This document shows, in pieces, positions 57,947-64,000 of a stretch of 64,000 nt of DNA. The stretch is from Callaeas wilsoni. Taxonomy: Eukaryota > Chordata > Aves > Passeriformes > Callaeidae. A program made the position numbers and the translations under genes. The DNA lies in assembly GCA_013398955.1 (NCBI GenBank), contig VWPU01012691.1:124001-188000 (forward strand), in the 5' to 3' direction. Each line of letters starts with the position of its first letter. The stretch's first letter is position 1. The notes under the pieces were generated by a model. That model saw only the letters and a program-made list of their open reading frames with translations. It had not been told where the DNA came from and made no database searches.

Positions 57947-59045
57947 CTGAAAGATTTCATTTCATCTCTGAAATTTAAACATTTAATGAAATAAACACTG
58001 GGACCTTTGTCCCAAGTCCTGATTCAGTGCCCTAATTAGTCAGCTAATGCCTTATTTTTCATTGTTTAAGAAAATATTTAAAGTATTTCATGCAACACAA
58101 ATGGCTCCAGTGAGAGCAGCTGAGATGATAATGCCAAAGCAACCGAGCTCTGGTGCTTTAGGCAACATTGGAAGTGGCAGGAAATGTGTGAAAAGCCTTA
58201 GTCTGTCTAGTGTTTTCCGTCCTCATTGGTATTTATTCCAGCCACAGAGAGACCTATCAGACAAAAAGACTGACCTCCCCGTTTTAGGACCTCTGAACCC
58301 AGTTCAAGCTCTGCCATCCCTGCCAAACCCACATGGCAAATTCAGCATGAATTTGGAAGAAAGATGTGTGACAATCAGCTGCCTTTTCCACCCAGTGGTA
58401 CTCATCAGCTCTTCTGTCACTGACAGTGCGGGGATCCCAAGCCACAGCACTGTTCTGCAGAAAGGCAAGTGGGTGTTTTGGGACACGATTTGATTTTTGG
58501 CTGGGATCCATACATTGGTGATCATTAGCAAAAGAGGTTAGAAGATATGTAATTGCTTAAATAAGTGTCAGAGGGCTAGGGATCTTGGCTTGTAAATGTA
58601 ATTACAGAACCTGTCAATAGCCATTGATTTCCTTAGATGGATCACTTGAAAGCATTCAGAAAGCTGGGAGTAAAATGAAGGAATGCTACAGAGCTCCAAC
58701 AGGAGCAAATTGCAGTTTTCCATCTTTTCCTCCAAGTTATATATTTACACATTCTAGCGGCTCACAGGCCAGGAGCACCTTTTGTATATTTGTAAGAAAA
58801 TGTTCAGCATTCCTCTTATTCTCCTGTACATGCTGGCTTTAGTATGTTTCATTAAACTTTAAAAAGCCTGACTAAATGTTCTAACATTAAATGATTACTG
58901 ATCTCCGAAATTTGTCTTCTCATAGCCCATCTGCCTTCTCTTGAGTGACTATATTCTTATTAATAGCTAAAGTTTCTTTATTGTATCAGCTCTTAAACTA
59001 TCCTATTGTGAACCAAACGACCCTATTGTTTACTCAACTCTGAAC
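57947..59045. other. Noncoding DNA with an unrecognised 148-codon frame
   Basis: The plus strand is open for 148 codons at 58047-58493, with antisense frames of 75 codons opposite. The translation has no domain, signal peptide or motif that I recognise. It starts inside unremarkable AT-rich sequence with no visible promoter. I treat it as chance, though a spliced noncoding transcript cannot be excluded. Confidence 0.45.
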
Positions 59046-59503
59046 CTGTTGGAGCAGGTCCAGAGGACGGACACAACAGTGATCATAAGCTTGGAACACC
59101 TTCCCTATGAGGAAAAAAAATGGCATAACTGGAGTTTTCCAGCCTGGAGAAGAGAAACTTCCAGTGAGACCTTAGAGTAGCCTTTCAAGGCTTTAAGGGG
59201 ACAAAGAAGAAAGATTGGGGCAAAATTTTAGTAGTCTGTCATGACAGAACAAGGGATAATGGTTTTAAACTAAAACAAGGCCAATTCAGACTAGACAGAA
59301 GAAATTTTTTACTATAAGGATGGTGAAACACTGGCACAGGTTGCCCAGAGAGGTGGTGGATGCCCCTTCTCTGGAAACAGTCAAGGTCGGGTTGGATGGG
59401 ACTCTGGGCAACCTGATCCAGTTGAAGATGTCCCTGCTCATTACAGGGGGCCTGAACTGGGTAACCTTTAAAGGTACCTTTCAACCCCAACTATTCTGTG
59501 ATT
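59046..59503 (+). mobile_element. CR1 LINE 3' fragment, long
   Basis: A forward CR1 of about 455 bases: GGTCCAGAGGACGGACACAA, CACCTTCCCTATGAGG, CCAGCCTGGAGAAGAGAAAC, GGTTGCCCAGAGAGGTGGTG, GGTCGGGTTGGATGGGACTC, AAGGTACCTTTCAACCCCAA and CTATTCTGTGATT. The unit order is intact but indels break any frame. Open frames on both strands here are repeat-derived. Confidence 0.93.
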
Positions 59504-61097
59504 TTAAAAATTCAGTCTTGCAAAATTGTTCTGCCTCCTTGCTCCTTCTTTCCCTGAGCCTGGTGTCTGACCTTGTTGATGGAAAAGAAAGATTTAAAAA
59601 CTTAGTCCAGAAGTTTTTCCACAGTGTGTTGGAATTAGCAGAAGAATTTATTAAATGGCATTGACTATGTCAAACACAGCTGAACAGCATTTGAGGACAC
59701 GAGAGAGAAATGTAAACTTATTGTGGAATTCACCTGTCAGGTAATAAAAAAGTGAATATCTGAGACTCCAATTCAAACAGTGGCCTGGAAAAAAACTGTA
59801 ATAATTAGTGCCACTAGATAACAACCGCTTTTCTGTGCAAGAAGTGATAGAGATCCTGCCAAATATTCAATAGCAGGAAACAAAAAATAAGTATCATAAA
59901 CAATTGCCTCTGTGTATATCAAATTATTCTTTTATCATCTTGTCTTGAGGTGATTCTTATTTCGGAATTTATTTTTTTTTAACATTTGCCACTATAAATC
60001 TTTCCCATGTTCTTATTTATAGGAAAAAATATAAATTCTAGTCCATCTACTTGATGCTTTTGAAATATACGAACGCGACTGAATCTCAGCTTGAAATAAC
60101 ACGGAAAATTACCTTCCTGTTGAAGCTTTTTTTCTGGAGGGCAGGATGAAAGTCTAGCCAGTTGTATCAGATTTTTTTGGGAAAGATTTGATAGCAGATG
60201 AATTAAATGGGTGGCTTTTGAGAAGCTGCTAGAAGTTTACCTCATGTCTGATCAATTGGACTCAACACTGGCCAAGGCTGAGCCCATCAGCAACAGTGGC
60301 AGTGACTCTGTGATAAGGCAGGGGAAAAACCTGCTCAGATCATCATCAGCCCATCAGCAGAGAGGAGTACAGTATGTGAGAGGAACAACTCTGCAGACAC
60401 CCAGGGCAGTGAAGAAGGAGGGGTAGGAGGTGCTCTTCTGCTTCTCTTTCCAGCAGAAATATTGTAGGACTGAAATAATTTCTGCCAGGTGAAGATTTAA
60501 GGAGAGTTAATAATCCACTCACGCAGCTCAGCCATTGTAGCCTGACCCACTCCCACAACTTCCTGAGTGCTACTGGCCAAGTACCTACAATCCAGAATTC
60601 AAAAACTGCCTGATCCTGAGAATGAGTGGAATTCTTTCTCAGATAATTCAATGATGGGTTCTGAGTTTAGAGACCTCCAAGGCTATGGGTTTCTTTGTTT
60701 ATTGTATACATCATGTTCCTTTGCTTTGATGTGATTTCTGCTATTAGCTCAGTGTTGAGGAAGAAAAGGAAAGCAAACACTGAACTTTCATTCCCTGCCA
60801 TGAAACAGCATCCAACACAGGATTTTTATCTCTCAGATTAACAGAGGAAAAATGAAGCTGCCTGGACTTCCTTACTAATCTGGGCCAAAATAAAGATTAC
60901 CACCATATGTTAGCTGGTGAGATAAAAGTTCTTAAAACAATCTAGAGATCTTGACAGCACGAGTGCTTCAGATGTGGATATAAGCCAAGCAACCATATGT
61001 GGTCAAAAGGAGTGTATGGACATAATTTTCTTTCAATAACATCTGCAAGATACAAAATTAATTGGAGTTTCTGGCTGGGAAATAGCCTAGGAAATAC
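59504..61097. other. Noncoding DNA, no gene
   Basis: No recognised gene or repeat over 1.6 kb. Frames of 71 and 101 codons at 60211-60426 and 60346-60651 overlap on opposite strands and have no known domain. Confidence 0.55.
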
Positions 61098-61375
61098 AAT
61101 AGAATCATAGAATATCCTTAGTTGGAAGGGACCCACAAGGGTCACCAAAGTCCAACTCCTGGGCCTGCAAAGGACAACCCTAAAATCACACCGTGAACCT
61201 GAGAGCGTTGGCCAAACACTCCTTGAACTCTGCCAGGCTTGGTGCTGTGACCACTGCCCTGGGAAGTCTGCCTCAGCGACCAATCCCCCTTTGGGTGAAG
61301 AACCTCTTCCTAACAACCAACCTAAACCTCCACTAACAGAGCTTCATGCTGTTCCCTCAAGTCCTGTTGCTTGCA
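61098..61375 (-). mobile_element. CR1 LINE 3' fragment, distinct subfamily
   Basis: A reverse CR1 starting ATAGAATCATAGAATATCC, then GTTGGAAGGGACCCACAAGG, TCCAACTCCTGGGCCTGCAA, AATCACACCGTGAACCTGAG, CCTTGAACTCTGCCAGGC, GTGAAGAACCTCTTCCTAAC and TCCCTCAAGTCCTGTTGC. The GACCCACAAGGGTCACC block marks a different CR1 subfamily from the others here. An antisense 124-codon frame across it is not a gene. Confidence 0.92.
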
Positions 61376-63548
61376 CAGAAAGGAAAAAATACTTCCAGGG
61401 TGTCAGATGGCCTGAGAGTCTGGCCCTTTGAGAACAAGTACTTTGGAACAGAAATCTTGTCTTCTTTAAGGTTTATGGAGTCCCTGTATCCTCCGTGGTA
61501 GAAAACAGGTGTACAGAGCACAACAGAAAACAGCAATCTGAACATACCACCCAGATTTAAAAACAAGACAGACAGCTAGGGGGAAAAAAAAAAAAAAAAA
61601 GAGAGAGATAAAAATAAAAGTTAAGTCACTTAAAAGATCCCTTGAAAACTCTCCAGGGTATTGCAAGTCCCTGTAGGCATGGAGACTACATGCCTGTGGA
61701 TTTTTCTGTAGAATTCTGCAGACTTTGCAAACACTTTAGGATGCTGCAGGGAGCAGATGCTTTCTAGCTGTCATCACTGGAGTATTGCTATCCAATTATG
61801 GTTTTGTTTCACAGCACCTTTAGTATTTTCCATTCACTTTATAATTTTCCCTTAACTTTTATTAAGCTAATCATAGGCTTGCAGTTGCCAGCCTGATGGA
61901 CTTGGAGAAGCGGTTGTTAAGCAAAACTAGCTTGTCCCTGAAGAGATTCTCTCAGTCATACAACAATTCTAATAATAACAACGATATGGGGAGGGGAGGA
62001 AAACAATCATTCAGGAAACAGAATATACTGTTCATTATGTTAATTTACTCCAAAGTATTTACACAGTGTTACTTGGCACTAAGAAATGAAATTCAGTCAG
62101 TCCCATTCATACAAGGAGTATGGTAACATCATGTGAATGTTCAGTTTCACTTAGGGCAGGTATGGAAACAGAGTCATGTTTTAATCCTTTGTAACACAAA
62201 AAATGCATTCAAAACCTTGCATGCCTGAAAATATGTGGCATTTTTTTTTTCCATGAAGCAGACCCATTTGGCCATTTGCTTACTATACACACAGCTGGCA
62301 AATATTGTGGCTGTACTCTTTAAAGAGAGGCTCAGGGCTAGAAAATGGTACAAGGAGGAAGACAAGGCAAGTTAAAACTGAGGTGATTTGGCAAGGAGGA
62401 GTGGAAACACTTTAGTGGTAGTGTTTTGCCCTCTGATTTTTAAATAATTTGTGTATGTCTTATCTGATTCTTATTGTGGGATAATCTTCTCTGCCCAATA
62501 ACCACCATCCCCTGAGTTTCCTGCATGATTTATGGATAATTCAAATTTTCTTCTAAAACTACCACAGAAGGCATAAGCAAGGAAGAGCCCATTGTTGTTT
62601 TAAACCCATTTGAAGCACCCAGGTCTCTCCCCTATGCAGTTACATGTCATGTAAAGGCTCAACAGTATGAGGGTGTAAAATATCCCTTGGATAAAGGGAC
62701 TCCCATCAAAACAGGGGGTTTGCACAAGGGTGTTGGTACCAGAGGTTGCAGGTGGAATGTGGGAGTGACATGAGGGTCACCCAGAGTGAATAAATCCCAT
62801 TGAAAGTTGGTTCCACCCAGTTGGTAAATGACAATAGGTTTACTCCAGACCTCACTTCCTTCTTCTTCTGGTACTCCCAGCAGTGGGACCTTCCAGATTT
62901 TCAGGCTTCAAATTGTAGTTCTGTTTGCAGAAGGAGCCAGAGCATGGTGGAGGTGATGAGCATGTGATTCTCACCCTGACATGATGCTGGATCCCATTTC
63001 ACACTGCTACACCAGTGGTTTTGGCATCAGTGTTACCTTGGAAGAGCATCTGTGGCTGCTTGTCCTGCCCTATAGTACTTCAGTTTTTTAAAGAGATGCT
63101 CGATACTGGAGAAACATCCAAGTTCTAGGCAGGCTTTAAAAAAAAAAAAGATGGCAAAAAAGGCTTTTCTCCATCTCCCTTCTCCCCTCTCTCTGTCTGT
63201 TTCCAAGCACAAACTGAGCAGAACCCTAATTCCATTGAAATCAGCAGGAATCAATTGTACTCCAAATGACTGAACTAGGAATAAGTTCTTGGTGCATACA
63301 ACATTTTTTTCCTATTGTCCTTAGAATTTGGAGATAAGGAATAAAAATATTGAAATGTGGCATAATGCAGGGAAAAAAGAGGAGTCTCCCACTCAGCCAA
63401 ATAAAACAAATACTTGACTATCTAAACCACCCCTACCTAATAAGACTTTCTGAGCCTGTATCTGACTATTCTCTCTCTGTTTAGGAGAGATGGGAGAAGA
63501 GAAATGCATTTAACTGCATGGAGCTGCTGAATTTCCTAGAAATGAAGC
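61376..63548. other. Noncoding DNA, no gene
   Basis: No gene is recognised. A run of 17 A lies at 61584-61600 and a run of A at about 63138-63149. The block 62680-62980 (GGAGTGACATGAGGGTCACC, AGAGTGAATAAATCCC) has a transposon-like texture but no ends or family that I can identify. Confidence 0.5.
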
Positions 63549-63602
63549 AACAGTCTCAGCCCCAAAAGTTGCCAGCCTTTCAAAAAGTTTGGCCACCCCT
63601 GG
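63549..63602 (-). mobile_element. Possible hAT (Charlie-like) terminus
   Basis: On the minus strand, from 63602 leftwards, the sequence reads CCAGGGGTGGCCAAACTTTT, then TGAAAGGCTGGCAAC. This resembles the CAGGGGT(G)GGCAAACTTTTT terminal inverted repeat of Charlie-type hAT DNA transposons. The element would extend leftwards, but I see no clear matching end or 8-base target duplication. It may be only a scrap. Confidence 0.4.
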
Positions 63603-64000
63603 ATAGGAGAATGGCATTGCAGAAAGCCAAGGCACAGAAACTACCTAATGTGTGATTTCTCGGCCAAAACATTGATGAAATCTTCAAAATGCTGAAGGAA
63701 ATGACATAAGCATGAGCAACTCAGTTCTTATTTTCTTTAAAATTAGATTATTTGCACATATACTTGCTAATATACATGTGTGCATGTGTCTGGACACTTG
63801 TATAATTAACATTCGTAGACTTAAGCATTGATTCCTCACATAGTTTCAGTTATATTTCCCACTGAAATTCTTCCATTTAAAAAATCTTTCCTAGAACCCA
63901 AAGCAGAGAATGTTGGGATATCTCATCTCTTTAATGCCGTGTCAATTCTTGAACTTCTTGTTTTTATGGTAGGTTTTCTGGTGTGTCGTTTGTTGGGGTT
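63603..64000. other. Noncoding DNA to window end
   Basis: About 400 bases of AT-rich unique sequence with no recognised gene, repeat or RNA. The window ends inside it. Confidence 0.6.

Noticed and set aside
58047..58493. 148-codon plus-strand open frame
   Set aside because: No recognised domain. Antisense frames overlap it and no promoter is visible.

Overview
The window looks like a gene desert (intergenic or deep intronic) from a bird genome, probably a songbird. The evidence is about seventeen to nineteen fragments of CR1 LINEs, the dominant retrotransposon of birds and other reptiles, in both orientations and of several ages. There are also LTR remnants of avian endogenous-retrovirus type, a few ancient MIR-like SINE scraps, AT-rich unique sequence, and many short homopolymer and dinucleotide runs. 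I found no bacterial gene structure, CRISPR array, rRNA or tRNA, and no protein-coding exon that I can defend. The open reading frames present are short, unrecognised, and mostly lie inside repeats or AT-rich sequence, as expected by chance in 64 kb.

Layout. 1-3530 is mainly AT-rich unique DNA with a small GC-rich patch near 1200-1450. 3531-3665 is a local duplication with an undetermined base at 3605. 3990-15130 holds old CR1 pieces (3990, 7548, 13575, 14601) in unique DNA. 15131-20962 is a long repeat-poor block. 20963-23890 has two CR1 tails, a 54-bp minisatellite (21352-21513) and an LTR-like piece. 26622-29190 has a MIR-like scrap, a TA microsatellite, a CR1 fragment with a dead reverse-transcriptase remnant, a 15-bp inverted repeat spanning 314 bp, and another CR1 tail. 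30-32 kb is repeat-poor. 33085-33602 is a probable solo LTR. 35.5-39.1 kb has two larger CR1 fragments. 42532-42707 is an internally deleted LTR with a 5-bp target duplication. 43.7-48.5 kb has a MIR-like piece and CR1s. 49240-49735 is an LTR on the minus strand. 55038-55592 is a solo LTR with a 6-bp target duplication. 57.6-61.4 kb holds three more CR1s, and a hAT-like terminus lies near 63602.

How it works together. There is no gene network to describe. The region is a record of layered retrotransposition: ancient MIR and hAT scraps, then several CR1 waves, then LTR insertions that recombined to solo or deleted copies. The most checkable observations are the target-site duplications at three LTRs, the two CR1 tails that both pass into sequence with a minus-strand TGTAATAAA, the minisatellite, the 28028/28341 inverted repeat, and repeat-free blocks that could hide conserved regulatory elements. 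I see no convincing previously undescribed biological system.
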